64,000 bases of DNA from Diphasiastrum complanatum (GCA_029204225.1 CM055102.1:17382223-17446222), one strand, 5' to 3'; shown: positions 39,392 through 51,712, counted from the stretch's first letter. Program-made: numbers and translations. Notes: generated by a model not told the origin, from the sequence alone.

Positions 39392-39879
39392 TGGAAATCA
39401 AGCAATCGACTCAAGGATTTCTATGTTGAACATAACCCTATCACTACAAAGGAAGAGGATGAGGAAATTGCATACCGCATGTAGTGAGAAATGGAAATTA
39501 AGGGAAGCAATATCCCAAAACCTAGTAATTAATAGCATACATGGTGTTTCTGATCATTTTAATAATTTATCTTTCAAAATATATTCTCGATGAAATTTCT
39601 CAGTCCCGGTTTAAAGAGTCCACTACAATTCAAGCACATGGATGGCCCATGGCATTGAAGGGCACCAATAAGATTGTTAATGTCAAATCCTACAATATAT
39701 CGGGCCTCAATAATAGTTATTATTACATAACTGAAGATTTGTTGTCCTTATTCCCAAAAAGGGCAAGAAAGCAAAACCCCCCGCCCCCACCAAAGAAAGA
39801 AAGAAATCAAAAAGCAAAGAATTCGCCCACGTGTTCCTAAAGCAGTTGGGCGGGCCTGGGTCATTAATGTCCACCGCCA
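39392..39879. other. No recognisable gene
   Basis: Unassigned; one short open frame without coding character and a C-rich patch near 39780. Confidence 0.3.
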
Positions 39880-40180
39880 CAGACAGGCTTTTTTCGTGTG
39901 TCCTAATTGCGTTATCGCCGAGACCAATGGTCAATTTGACCAAACGACGTCCAAATCGAGCCGGGCTGGATCCACTCGATGTTGCCCACCGGTCGGAACA
40001 AATGACACGTGAAATGGATGCCGCTAGGAGAAATTCAGCCATCGGACGAAAAGCTACAAAAGTGGTCCTTTCTCATGTGCCCTAATGGCATTCTCCTTGG
40101 GAAGATTGGTCATTCTAACCAAACCATGTCGAAATCGAACAGGGCTGAATCTGTCTGGTCCGTATCGTGCTCACTTACTT
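39880..40180 (-). repeat. Second inverted relative of the satellite
   Basis: Read on the minus strand it contains TTAGGGCACATGAGAAAGGAC and then GACCGGTGGGCAACATCGAG, again in the satellite order. The TCTGTCTGGTCCGTATCGTGCTCA end (about 40150-40175) parallels the start of the 38882 copy. Confidence 0.6.
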
Positions 40181-40234
40181 GATATGGAATCTAAATGGAT
40201 TAGCTTGTGAATGAAAGTGATAATCTACGATTCA

Positions 40235-40396
<162 letters not shown>

Positions 40397-40568
40397 GAAA
40401 CTATTGAAATTAAACCCAAAAGTATTGTAATCGTAATTATATGTGTTTTCCCTCTCTACTGATACCCATATTGCCTAGTTTTTTTGTTCTTGTCAAACAA
40501 AGATCTTGTCGGATTCTGGGTTTTTCTTGATAGTGATTATAGAATCACGAGTAACTATCATATATTAT

Positions 40569-40581
40569 ACACACACACATG

Positions 40582-40675
<94 letters not shown>

Positions 40676-40679
40676 TATA
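40569..40679. repeat. Compound (AC)n(AT)n microsatellite
   Basis: About 66 bp of AC (with GCACGC interruption) followed by about 40 bp of AT; it leads directly into copy 2 of the 182-bp repeat. Confidence 0.97.
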
Positions 40680-40680
40680 T

Positions 40681-40862
40681 AGAATTGTATAGTAGGAGCC
40701 TACAGATCCCCGATAGCACCTAGGTTTAGAGCGGTTCACTGATTCAATGTGTAATGATCATATTAATATGTATTGATCAATGTACTAGCGAAGCAGTGAT
40801 ATTGTGTGGGGTCCTGAGGAAGAGTTGAACGTGGCGAATTGCATCGAAAGTGGATGGGTTGA
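40681..40862 (+). repeat. 182-bp direct repeat, copy 2
   Basis: Partner of 39209-39391, 1472 bp downstream, ending at the same GTGGATGGGTTGA boundary. Sequence on either side is unrelated between the copies beyond the AT tract. Confidence 0.92.
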
Positions 40863-42926
40863 TAAATAAAAATTGTTGACAGATTCTACACTCTAGAATC
40901 TGTTCAACTGGGTTCTTTCTTGTTTTTTGTTTACAAGAACTGTTTCCAGCCTGTTACCAGGCTCATTTGGGAATTAATTGATCGTTTTCTTATTTGTTAC
41001 AATGCCCAGGCCAGGCAGAAATGGACTGATATCGATGTAGTAATTTTGTCCTTCCCTGCCAGAGGACACTCAGAGTCGTTCTCTCTTGAAAGCACTTGCA
41101 TTCAAATAGAGATGAAAACCATAAACATTCATTTACAAATCAGCATGCAACCCAAATGAACATTCAATAGGTTCTACAGCTACCTACTCTAAAAACAAAT
41201 TGAATCAAATCCTACACTTTACTAAAATTGAGTTACACTTGCATTAATCCACAAAGCTGGAACAAGAATTAATCTACAGCATTTTAGAAGTCCAAGAATC
41301 AAGAAACCAACCAGTCTTTTGATTCTTGGACATCCCAAGAACATCAAGAACTAGAATGTTGGAGGATATGCAAGATTTATACCACATTTCTAGCCTATTT
41401 AGTTTATTTGAATGCTGATTCCTACATTAATCCACTCTAGGAAAGCAACAAATCTAATCCACTCTACAATCCACAACCACACACAAAGGAGGGAAGAGCA
41501 AGGTCATGAATGCATCACTCAAGAAACAAGCATGGTCAAGGAGCTCAATGGATGCACCAAACTCGTGAAGGCTCTTCTCATTTTGTCTCGTCTTCTCAGA
41601 GACCTCCTCGGTCTAAGGTGAGAGGTGCTCTTGAGTTGCTCTGTCCGAGTATCTTGGGGATTCACCAGAATCAGCCAACATCATCCCACCCCTAATGTGT
41701 TGCAGGACCCACTACAACTCATATTGGACGATGTCGCTTTGCTTCCGCATTGGCGTCTTCGATCGTCACTTGGAAAAGCGTAGATCCTCGGTCGCTTGCG
41801 TGAAACCAAGTTCTTATTGTTGCCAATCTTTATCAAAAAATTACTTTTCGCAATCTGTCGCAATTTGATCAGAATGTCTTATTGCTACAGGTGGTTGACA
41901 TTCTCAAAATTTGGAGAGCTCCCGGCAGTGTCACAATTTGCATGCTTGAATGCTTTCCTCGTGTCTCTTTGTTTTGTCACTTGTATCTGCCATTGACGGT
42001 TTCATCTTTGGTTTCTTGGCAGATTCTAACTTATGGGAGGTCTGTATCCTCCATTTGCTTCTGGGTGTTTCCGTGGTTCTTCTCTCAGTTGAAGTTCCAG
42101 TCTCAAGGAAAACCTTTGATCTGCAGGTTGCACAAACTTCGATTATCAGTATCAAGGGGATGGACTCATTCACACATTGGTGGTAGAAACAGATTTGGTG
42201 ATGACAAGGAAACATGATGAAGGCCTGGTGGAAGGGATAGTTCTACAGTTGTAGCCTTGGACCTTTGCAATGTCGAGCTTTGACCACCACTTGCTGGGTG
42301 AGGAGCTCACTTTATTTGCAGGTTCACAGTTGTCTTTATCTTTCTTTTTCAGCAGCTCTTTCTTTTGATCCATTACTTTTGGATCTCTTTGGGTTTCATA
42401 GGAGGGGAGTCAACTATCATTGCTCCAGAGAGTCTCTTTTGATCAAGATTGATCTGACTCAACTGTTGCTTAAGTTTTTCCTTCACAGTTCAGCTTCTTG
42501 GATCTTCCTATTTATTTCTTCTAGATGCTTCACCTGCTTCTTAGATCTTCGTTTGGCTGATCAACCATTGTAGGCTGGAGTTGGTCTCCGCAGGACATTT
42601 GCAATGATCTATCAGCTGCTTCGGTAAGACCATCAAAAACTGGGGATTTCTCAGAAGAACTCTAACGTGACAAAGATTTCTCAAAGTTTCATGATGCTCA
42701 AAGATTGTAAACTTTGTGCAAGGTGATCTGAAGGTGGATATATGAATGAAAGTGTATTCTTGAGATGCTCTACGGAAGACTCTCGTGCAGTAGGTATTTC
42801 TCATGCAACAAGAAAATAACAAACTGTACAGAGAGTGAAAACTGTAAAGCACTTGTCGAACAAAACTTGCATTCATCAACATTGAGAAGTCACCTTGATA
42901 GTTGGAATATTTCATTTGTTTTGTAG
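40863..42926. other. No recognised gene; probable upstream exons or introns of the next gene
   Basis: T-rich mixed sequence with several short open frames, none recognised. If the gene at 42927 was complete, its exon with the catalytic DxD motif should lie here; I could not find it. The last bases (TTCATTTGTTTTGTAG) are a good 3' splice site. Confidence 0.3.
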
Positions 42927-43742
42927 AGTAATGGGTGGCTGGAATTTCTTAGAAATATTTTGTCAAAATTTAAGATTGGCATTTGGTCCTCTATGGACTA
43001 TGAAACTGTGCTTAATATCTGCTCTTTCATGGAAAGGGAGGCATGTCAAAAGCTTCCATTTTTCATGTTGTGGAGCCTAGAAAATTGCTACCAACATTCA
43101 AGTATAATGTGTCCCGAGAAGCCTTTTGTAGCTGCTAATTTCAAACCCTTATGCTATATATGGCGTCATTTTTATCCTACACTCAACAAACACAACACGA
43201 TGCTTATAGATTATTCACCATACAAATCATGCATGAACAGTCCATTGAATTGTATATTTCCAGAGGCATATACTTCGTTTTCCGACAACAACTATCTTAA
43301 TGATGTCTTGTGGCCATACTTAGAACAAATGAAAGAAGCTCCAGACATTGAGAGCTATGTAAAGTCACATTTCATTGGACAAGAAGCGGTTACTACTAGT
43401 CACCTATACTACAATATGCTTAGAGAAGTGATAGAAGTTCCTTGGGACTCCAGGAAATCAAAAAAATTTACCAAGGAACAAAAATTGCATCCGGTTGGAG
43501 GAATGGCTACTGGGATGGCTCAAAAGCAAACTTCACTATACGAGGAGTTGGAATTAGAACAAGTGGAGCTTCTTTATGCTCTTATGCAGAAACCTAAGCC
43601 ATGGAAGCTTTCAAGGGGAGATGTATTTGCTATTTGTGTACATCTTGGGCTACAACAAGATAACTTTGGTGAACATGCAATGAGAGCGTACATAATAAAT
43701 TTGGTGGATAGACTCAAGCAAGAAAGAGCAATACTATATTAA
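42927..43742 (+). CDS. FCP1/NIF-like (HAD phosphatase fold) protein, 3' exon
   Basis: The exon starts after an acceptor ending at 42926 and stays open to a TAA at 43740. It encodes the second half of an FCP1-homology (NLI-interacting factor) domain: SNGWLEFLRNILSKFKIGIW with the WSSM motif, MLIDYSPYKSCMNSP, and the family's tail with YLEQMKEAPDIESYVK. The domain dephosphorylates phosphoserine/threonine in the HAD superfamily when its acidic residues are intact. Here the expected (V/L)DDSPYK reads IDYSPYK, so one conserved aspartate is tyrosine, and the DxDx(T/V) nucleophile exon is not visible upstream. A C-terminal extension of about 100 residues, rich in Glu/Leu/Gln, is unfamiliar. The frame is intact, so it may be expressed as a divergent or catalytically dead protein, or be a captured exon. 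The start in the annotated exon is a splice site, not an initiator. Confidence 0.65.
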   Translation, partial: SNGWLEFLRNILSKFKIGIWSSMDYETVLNICSFMEREACQKLPFFMLWSLENCYQHSSIMCPEKPFVAANFKPLCYIWRHFYPTLNKHNTMLIDYSPYKSCMNSPLNCIFPEAYTSFSDNNYLNDVLWPYLEQMKEAPDIESYVKSHFIGQEAVTTSHLYYNMLREVIEVPWDSRKSKKFTKEQKLHPVGGMATGMAQKQTSLYEELELEQVELLYALMQKPKPWKLSRGDVFAICVHLGLQQDNFGEHAMRAYIINLVDRLKQERAILY

Positions 43743-44211
43743 TAAATTTATTTGTTTTACCGTTTTGGTACATGACATTCACATAAAGAAAATACTTGTT
43801 GTATAACTTCTATTGATCGCTTTTACATTTCTTACACTTTAGATAGTCATGAATATTTAACCAAAATAGTTTGCACTATGATATAAGTTTTTTGAACAAC
43901 GCATATTTGTTTATTTGTTTCAATGATATTTGGATGGATCTATGTTAACATTTTATAATGTCTAGAAATAAGTTATGCTTGTGTTGACGTGAATGCTATC
44001 ACCTACAATTTATAAGTCTAGTATGCTTAAATAAAATAGAAGTTTTTATATTTTCAAAAAATCGTTCGTTATGATTACATGAAAATATAATTAAACAATT
44101 AAAAGGACACAATTCAAGATAAAGTAATTTCTAAATAGAATATTTAGTTCAGCAAAAAAAGATTGCAATTCAAGCATGTTGTCAAATTGATAAAAACTTA
44201 CAGGAAGCTAG
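43743..44211. other. 3' flank, no gene
   Basis: AT-rich sequence between the FCP1-like exon and the Copia-2 LTR. It probably includes the 3' UTR; no clear polyadenylation signal can be singled out. Confidence 0.35.
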
Positions 44212-44482
44212 TTAGAATTAAAGTTAGAATCACTGTGTGACTGTAAGTGAGTCCTATCAGTGGATGAGGATCAGTTGGCCTCGCCACGAGGCAAGTCGAC
44301 GGGACACGCATCCCGCCAACGGCAACCTGGGTCATGCATGGGTTGCCTGAGTGAACAACTATATGTACAGTGTAATTTCATTTTGAGAAATACAGTTGCT
44401 ATGTGAGCTTGCTGAGGAGAGTGATTTTCTGTCTGTGTTACTGTGTAGCATGATCTGTGTTCCTGTGCAAAGCAAATTCTAA
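44212..44482 (+). repeat. Copia-2 5' LTR (271 bp)
   Basis: Compared with 49987-50260 it differs at about eight substitutions and one 3-bp indel, about 97 percent identity. Its termini are TTAGAATT and AATTCTAA, an 8-bp inverted repeat rather than TG...CA. A GC-rich stretch (44278-44347) can form three successive hairpins upstream of a likely TATA box (ACTATATGTA, about 44359). Confidence 0.92.
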
Positions 44483-44484
44483 GT

Positions 44485-44496
44485 TGTTATCAGAGC
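44485..44496 (+). promoter_or_regulatory. Copia-2 primer-binding site
   Basis: TGTTATCAGAGC, one base from the initiator-Met-tRNA complement, two bases after the LTR. Confidence 0.82.
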
Positions 44497-45795
44497 CGTA
44501 CAGGGAGTGTACACAGTACAGTGTCATCGTTGAAGAGAGCTTTGGGAGAACTATCTTCTGAGAGTTCGGGGTTTTACGGTGGGTTGAAGACGGAAAGAGA
44601 AGCACTGGTGCATGGTTTCCAATTTATAGAGGCTTGCTAAGCTCAGCTGAGGGATTATTAGCCTGTGCATAGCATCAGACAGGGAAAAATTTGGTGAAAG
44701 ATTGACAATTTCGAAGCCAGCTGAAAATTGAAACCGGACTTGGGGTTACGATTTTTATACATAACTGGTGATTTCTTCGCTGTTTGTGCACAGTTTTGGA
44801 TGCCGTAAGGACAGGAAGGAAGCTAATCACACTGTCAATCAGCCATGGAGAGATTCTGAGGTTTATGTGAGAGATTTGTCCATACAGTTAACCTAGCAGA
44901 TTTGTGGTAAAAAGGTGAAAAAGCCACTTTGTCAAGTTGAGCTAAAATCACCGTTTCTCCACGGAATTTCCTGACTGAACATTCTATAGTCATGAATTCA
45001 GTAGGGCGACCCTGCTCCAGGCCTCAGATCGTGCTCAAAATGATCCACAGGAGAGCTTGATCCGATCTTTTTGAGGGAAGGGAGGCGCGGCCGCAGGCAG
45101 GGAAGTCGGAAGGCAGTTTGCGCGCCCAACGCGATGAAGAACCCAGTGTACCGAAGTTCTTAACGTATGCAGGAGTTTGGTTCGATGCCCGAATGTACTT
45201 TGAACCTTTAGATGAGGTGTCAAGTGAATCAACGGTCCAGAATCTGTGATGGGAGAGAAATTTGAACCACAAGATTTGGTTCAGCCATTGGATGAGCTTT
45301 AAACAGGGTCCTGAAGAATTGAAGTGCATTCTGGCCTTCAACTTCATTAAAAAATTTCATACTGAAAGTTGAGTTGGGTCCCTTCACAAGTGAAGAGTGA
45401 AGTTTCTTCAAAGTGAAGAAACAGTTCAAAAGCTAGAAAAGTCCCTATTTTTGGGTCCTTTGCCCGTTTTGACCCAAACAAAAGGCTATAACCTCGAAAC
45501 GAAGAGCACCCGGACTGTATCTGCAAGTACGGTACAACAAAACAGAGCGGTTGCAGCGGAGAAAGTGTTCGGAGTAAGCCAGAAGTAGTTTCACCATTCC
45601 ACTGGGCACATTGTTGGGAATTGACGACTGAGTGCATTTCGGAAGGCGACGCCGATTTGGCTTTCAAATTGGTGGAAAAGCGGCGAGTGGCCTGGTAAGA
45701 AAAAAAGTGCAGGTCATTATTTTCAACTTCTGACATCACTGTTGGCCTCGACATACTATTCCTAGCCTAAGGCAGAAGTTTTAAGCAGTTTTGCG
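44497..45795 (+). other. Copia-2 long leader
   Basis: About 1.3 kb between primer-binding site and gag without a sustained frame. It is unusually long for a copia leader. The gag ATG at 45796 (MANMGESIL) is the first convincing start. Confidence 0.65.
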
Positions 45796-48700
45796 ATGGC
45801 AAACATGGGAGAGTCCATTTTGAGTGAAAGTAGCAAATTGGACGGGATTTCCAACTATGCAGTGTGGAAATTCAAAATGAAAAACATACTGATGGAGAAA
45901 TATGTGTGGGAAGTCGTCACAGGTGATGAGAGAAGGCCGCCAAATGAAGCAGACATCAAAGTGTTCAACAAAAAGATGAGGAAAGCTTTGACCTTCATTA
46001 ATTTGTCAGTGAAGGATCACATCATTACCCACATTTGTGATGCTATTACACCCAGATAGACATGGGATGTGCTAAAGGAGAAGTTCGAGACGTCAAATCC
46101 GTCAAGAATCATGTTTCTGAAGTCAAAGTTGAATAGTGCCCGCATGGAGCAAGGAGAGCACATTCAGACATACATGACCAGAATCAAGACAATGAGAGAT
46201 GAACTGCATTCTATGGGAGAACGCATACGTGATGTGGAGCTGGTGCATAATGCATTATGTGGCATTGCAGAACCCTATCAGATGTTTGTGAGCGGAATAG
46301 CATCAAGAAAAATATTGCCAACCTTTGACGAGCTCACAGGAATCTTGATGCAGAAAGAGCAACGACGAGAAATGGTGAAAGCTAGACGTCAAAATACTGA
46401 CGATCAGGCACTTGCAATACGCCAAAAACAAGGCAAGGGCAAGGGCAAGAAGAAGACTAAACAGCAATTTGCCAAGTCTCAGGAGGATGAGGGATCTTCC
46501 AGCAAAAATAAGAAGAAAGGCAAGTGCTTCCATTGTGGTAAAAAGGGCCACTGGAAGAGTGAATGTCGCAAATTCCTGGCAGAACAAGGCAAGAGAAAAC
46601 CAAAACAAGCAGGTAACCTTGTCGATGAGGGTGAGATTGAAGACTCTAGCATCTTCATATCTGCATTGTCATCTAATCAAGATGATCAAGCATGGTATAT
46701 TGACTCAGGAGCCACAAGACACATGATAGGTAACAAGAACTGGTTCAGTAGTTTGAAGGCATTGGATAATGGAACATCTGTTTCACAAGCAAATGGTGAG
46801 GTGTGCATGATCAAGGGGATAGGCACAGTTTCAATCCAACTTCCTGACGGCAAAAGCAGGATGATCAGGGAGGTACTTTATGTACCAGGTTTGAAGAAAA
46901 ATCTACTTTCTGTTGGAGTCATTACTGATCAAAAGTTGAAAGTAGAATTCGCCCATGATCATTGCTTTGTGAAGGATGCGAACTAAAAGTTCAAAGTTAT
47001 TGCGAATGGAGTAAGAGAGCCCAATACAAAATTGTATAGGTTGAATGCCATAATCAAGGGGCAACATGGACTTGTGTCATCCATTCCTTCGCAAACTGAG
47101 TTGTGGCACAAGAGGCTTGGTCACTTGAACTTGGGAAGCCTCAGTTTGATGAGAAAATTGGAGATGGTAACAGGACTGCCTACAATAGAAGATCACTTGA
47201 AATCGATGTGCGAATCTTGTATATATGGGAAGCAGCATCGAGAGAAGTTCAATAAAGGGGGTGTTGCAAGAGCAAAGAACATCCTGGATTTAATCCACAC
47301 ATATTTATGCGGGCCCATGAGGACCATGTCCTTAGGAAAAGCCTTCTATTTCATGACCTTTATTGATGATATGTCACGTAAGACGTGGATCTACTTCTTG
47401 AAGAAGAAATCAGATGCTTTTGATAACTTCAAGAACTTCAAAAACTCAAAAATCAGACAGGTAAGAAGATCAAAGTCCTAAGATCAGATAGTGGAGGTGA
47501 GTATAAGTCTAATGACTTCAATGATCTTTGTGATCAATGTGGGATTAAAAGACAATTTATGCAAGCTCATACTCCTGCTCTCAATGGTGTAGCAGAGCGC
47601 AAAAATCGTACGATTGTGGAAAGGGCCAGATCTATGCTAGCTGAGATGAAATTGCCAAAAGATTTTTGGTCAGAAGCATGTAGCACGGCAGTCTATCTTC
47701 AAAATAGAATTCCTACCATTGCCTTACCAAAAATTACACCTGAGGAAGCATTCACAAAGAAGAAGCCAAAGGTGAACCACTTGCAAATCTTTGGATGTAA
47801 GGCCTTTGTACATATTCCTAAGGAAGAAAGACATAAACTTGATATAAAAGCTATCAAATGCATATTCCTAGGATATGATGATCGCGTGAAGGGCTATAGA
47901 TGTTTTGATCCAGTCGAAAACAAAATCCATATAAGCCGAGATGTTATCTTTGATGAATCCAAGATGTATGAAGACTTAGATGCTGAGAAGATAGACACAT
48001 CCAGTAGCAAAAATGGCATAGTGAGGATACCACCTGATGATGATCCATTCATTGACCTTCCGAGTGATGAACATGAGGATACATCTCAAGATACTACTAC
48101 TCAACCTCAAGAAACAGGTTGGAGAGGTAGGGACAAACCTTTTGGTGCAAGAAGGATTGAAATTGCAGGTGACAAATGCAAGGAGAAGGATGTACCGTGG
48201 GATACATTTTCACCAGGAAGACGATCACCTGACAGAAAGCTCCCTAAGTGGTTTGAGAGATCGATGGAGAGCCGCGATATAGATGACTTTCCAGGATCAT
48301 CTAACCACGGAGAGCTACGAAGATCAACAAGAGAGAAGATACTACCTGAAAGGTATGAAGCAAATTATGCTCTGTTATCCAGCATTAATCAAAGCAAAGA
48401 ACCTTCAACTTATAGTGAAGCGAAGGATGATGACATTTGGATCAAGGCCATGGGAGAGGAGATGGAGTCAATTGCTAAGCATAGCACATGGGACTTAGTA
48501 GAACCACCAGTTGGCAAGAAACCCATTGGTTGCAAATGGGTATATAGAACTAAGTAAGATGCAGATGGAAGCATAGCAAAGCACAAAGCAAGATTGGTAA
48601 TCAAAGGGTACGCACAAAATAAAGGCATTGACATTGAGGAGACCTTTGCGCCGGTGTGTAAGTGGAATACTCTACGTCTACTTATTGCTTTAGCTTCACA

Positions 48701-49931
48701 TTTTGGTAGGCCTTTGCATCAGATGGATGTGAAATCTGCTTTTCTAAATGGTGAGTTAGAAGAAGAAGTGTTCATGGATCAACCTGAAGGCTTTGTAACG
48801 AAAGGACAGGAAAATAAAGTATGTCGCTTGAAAAAAGCGCTTTATGGTCTTAAACAAGCACCACGTGAGTGGTATAGTAGGATTGATGCCTACTTTCGTT
48901 CAAAGGGGATGGTGAGAACACATTCTGATCCAAATCTATATGTCTTATGCTTTGATGGTATGGTTGCTTTGATTGCTCTTTACGTTGATGACTTGATTAT
49001 TACGGGAAATAATCAAGAGATGATAGACATAATCAAGAAAGACCTCATGAAACAATTTGAGATGATGGATCTCAGCCTGATGCATTACTGCCTTGGAGTA
49101 GAAGTGTGGCAAAAAGGACATGAAGTGGGTTTAACACAGGTGAAATATGTCAAAGAGTTACTACACAGGTTTAGGTTGCAGGATTGCAAACTAGTAAACA
49201 CTCCTATTGAACCAGGTAAAAAGCTTTCTAAGCTTGATGAATCACAGTCATTTGATGCTACGCTATATAGACAGTTAGTAGGGAGCTTGATTTACCTTAC
49301 CACAACTAGACCAGATATATGCTATGTTGTTGCCATTGTAAGTCAGTTTATGGCAACACCTACAGAAACGCATTGGAAAGCAGCTAAATGCATTTTGCGT
49401 TATGTGACAGGCACATCAGAGTATGGCTTGATTTACAGGAAGCATGATGGTTTACCTAAGTTGTGCGGCTATGTGAATGCGGACTGGGGAGGCGACTATG
49501 ATGATCGTAGATCCACCACAGGATATATATTCCAGTTTTGTGGTAATTGCTTTTCCTGGTCTAGTAAGAAGCAAAGTACAATTGCTCTTTCCACCACAGA
49601 AGCTGAGTATAAGGCAATGTGTAGTGCTGCACAAGAAGCTATATGGTTGAGACAAATCTTGAAAGAGATTGGCATGAAGCAGAAAAATCCCACAACTTTA
49701 CATAGCGACAGTCAGAGTGGCATTCAGCTAGCAAAGAATCCAGTGTTCCATGCGAGAACTAAACACATTGAGATTCAATATCACTTCATACGTGAAAGAC
49801 TGCTAAGTCGTGAAATTCATGTTGTTCATTGTAGCACAGAAGAACAACTAGCTGATATTTTCACTAAGCCACTTACTAGAGAAAAGTTTGATAAGTTTAG
49901 ATCAAAACTTTCTGTATTTAAAGTTTGTTGA
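45796..49931 (+). pseudogene. Copia-2 gag-pol polyprotein, nearly intact
   Basis: Complete copia order. Gag (from ATG 45796; NYAVWKFKMKNILMEKYVW) with zinc knuckle CFHCGKKGHWKSEC. Protease WYIDSGATRHM. Gag-pre-integrase LWHKRLGHLNLGSL. Integrase (ICGP-type LCGPM, FIDDMSRKTW, SDSGGEY, LNGVAERKNRTI). RT GCKWVYRTK, QMDVKSAFLNGELEEE, ALYVDDLIITG. RNase H ADWGGDYDDRRSTTGY, STTEAEYKAM, ADIFTKPLTR. Only four lesions are visible: TAG at 46057, TAA at 46984, a frameshift near 47440-47465, and TAA at 48555. The second half (48594-49931) is an open 445-codon frame. Inactive on its own, but young; it could be mobilised by an active relative. Confidence 0.95.
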
Positions 49932-49986
49932 CTTTAAAGCTATGTGTATGACTGTATAAAAAGTGACTCTACTTTAAAGGAGAGAG

Positions 49987-50260
49987 TTAGAATTAAAGTT
50001 AGAATCACTGTGTGACTGTAAGTGGGTCCTATCAGTGGATAAGGATCGGTTGGCCTCGCCACGAGGCAAGTCGACGACGGGACACGCGTCCCGCCAACGG
50101 CAAGCTGGGTCATGCATGGGTTGCCTGAGTGAACAACTATATGTATAGTGTAATTTCATTTTGAGAAATACAGTTGCTATGTGAGCTTGCTGAGGAGAGT
50201 GATTTTCTATCTGTGTTACTGTGTAGCATGATTTGTGTTCCTGTGCAAAGCAAATTCTAA
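49987..50260 (+). repeat. Copia-2 3' LTR (274 bp)
   Basis: Preceded by a purine tract (AAAGGAGAGAG, 49976-49986). It has the same TTAGAATT...AATTCTAA ends as the 5' LTR and a 3-bp insertion (GAC) in the hairpin region. The flanks (GCTAG before the 5' LTR, GTAAG after this one) do not form a convincing target-site duplication. Confidence 0.92.
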
Positions 50261-50999
50261 GTAAGTTGACTTTCGGAAACCAATAACTTTTTTTATATGT
50301 GGGAAATTTTATGTTTGTCCTTTTAATATCGAAAAAATTTGTGTATATTAAAGTAAGGTGATCTTTACAAAACTTGGCTTACATAGATTTATTGAGTCAA
50401 TAAAATTATTTATGAATGTAAATATGTAATATTCTGCCAGCAAAAGATATGAGATGCTGAATCTGGAAGGTAAAAAATTTCAAGGACTGATAACTTAAAA
50501 ACAATGCAGGAGATGGGAGAGAAACCCCAAAGAGGTTTCCCAAACACTGTATAAATGGGCCTCAGTTAATGAAGGTGGAATAGAATAGATTATTTTAAAT
50601 TCTTTGAATGACTATACATTCTAAAAATGAAATATGGCTTTGATGGGTATTCATATTTGTAAGGTTGTTATTTTTTCACAATACTTTTAATAGTACATCA
50701 TGAATGTCATTAGGTTCTTGTTGTTTAAGTTGTACAATCTAGCAAGCAATGTGATTGTTAGGTTAAATTTGTGGGAGGTGAGTTTTGATGATTAATTTTG
50801 AAGAGTTCATTTCCTAACCAATATTTTTTGAGTAAATGCTTTACTTGGAATTTGATATGGAAAATGTAAATAATTATAATAGGTTTTGGATTTCGAATTA
50901 ATATTAAAAATTATATAATGAAATCTACAAAATAAACATATCCTTTGAAAATTTTAATTTAAAGGGCAAGTTCTATGTAAGTATATCACATTATTGCCA
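50261..50999. other. No recognisable gene
   Basis: AT-rich spacer between Copia-2 and the C/T-rich block. Confidence 0.35.
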
Positions 51000-51712
51000 A
51001 GACATCATGGTGGTGGGTAGCGATAGCGCTAGCGATGGCGATGGCGATGGCCACCACCCTCGGTCTTCTCCTCTTGTTGGCGACTTTGGAGACTTTTCTC
51101 AAGACGTTGACATGGACGCTGAGACGGCTTCACCCCTTTCATCCGCTTCTCCGAGCATCCCCTCCTATCGCGGCTCACTTGTTGTCGGTGGTCTCTCCCC
51201 CCGTTTCAAATAGTTGTGGGGGTGATAGCTTGTTGCCCTCTCCCCCGTGTGAAATGTCTCCTCTGTCTTCCTCCTCTCCTTCTTCCTCTTCACCCTTTTT
51301 GCAAGCTCCTTTCTCACCCATGCTTTCCTTCCTTCCTTCTCTCCCTTCTTTCTCTTTTCCTCTCCTTTTGTTTCTTCTTCATCTACTTCAGCTAATTCTG
51401 CTCTCTCCTTTAAACCTGCGGCTCCTAGCAGTACTCCTTCTACTGATGTGTTTCTTTCTTTTTTCTTTCTTTCCACTGTCGCCTTCCCCCCCTTAGGCCC
51501 ACAGCTCTTCAGTTTCATCCAATTATGTCTCATCAGTTTCCTACCCCTTTGTGGTTGTCTCAGCTGATGGAGTCTCATTCTTCTTCTCCTCAGGCATCTC
51601 CCCCCAAGGAACTAGCTCCTTTGCTTTCCACTTTGTCGGACTAGCTCGCTCCTTCCATGTCCATCTTGGATCACCTCGACTACAGGCTACGGCCAGTTCA
51701 GCTCGCCTCATG
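51000..51712 (+). pseudogene. C/T-rich coding-like block, probable 5' part of the LINE
   Basis: Plus-strand C/T-rich sequence with a frame that starts at an ATG near 51007 and is rich in Ser/Pro/Asp (SDSASDGDGDG). Base composition abruptly changes at both ends and matches the LINE RT block at 54831-57171, so I infer that the two belonged to one L1-type element with Copia-5 inserted between them and the middle deleted. No endonuclease or RNA-binding motif can be recognised, hence low confidence. Confidence 0.35.

Noticed and set aside
44212-50265. 5-bp target-site duplication around Copia-2
   Set aside because: Flanks GCTAG and GTAAG do not match well enough to claim one.
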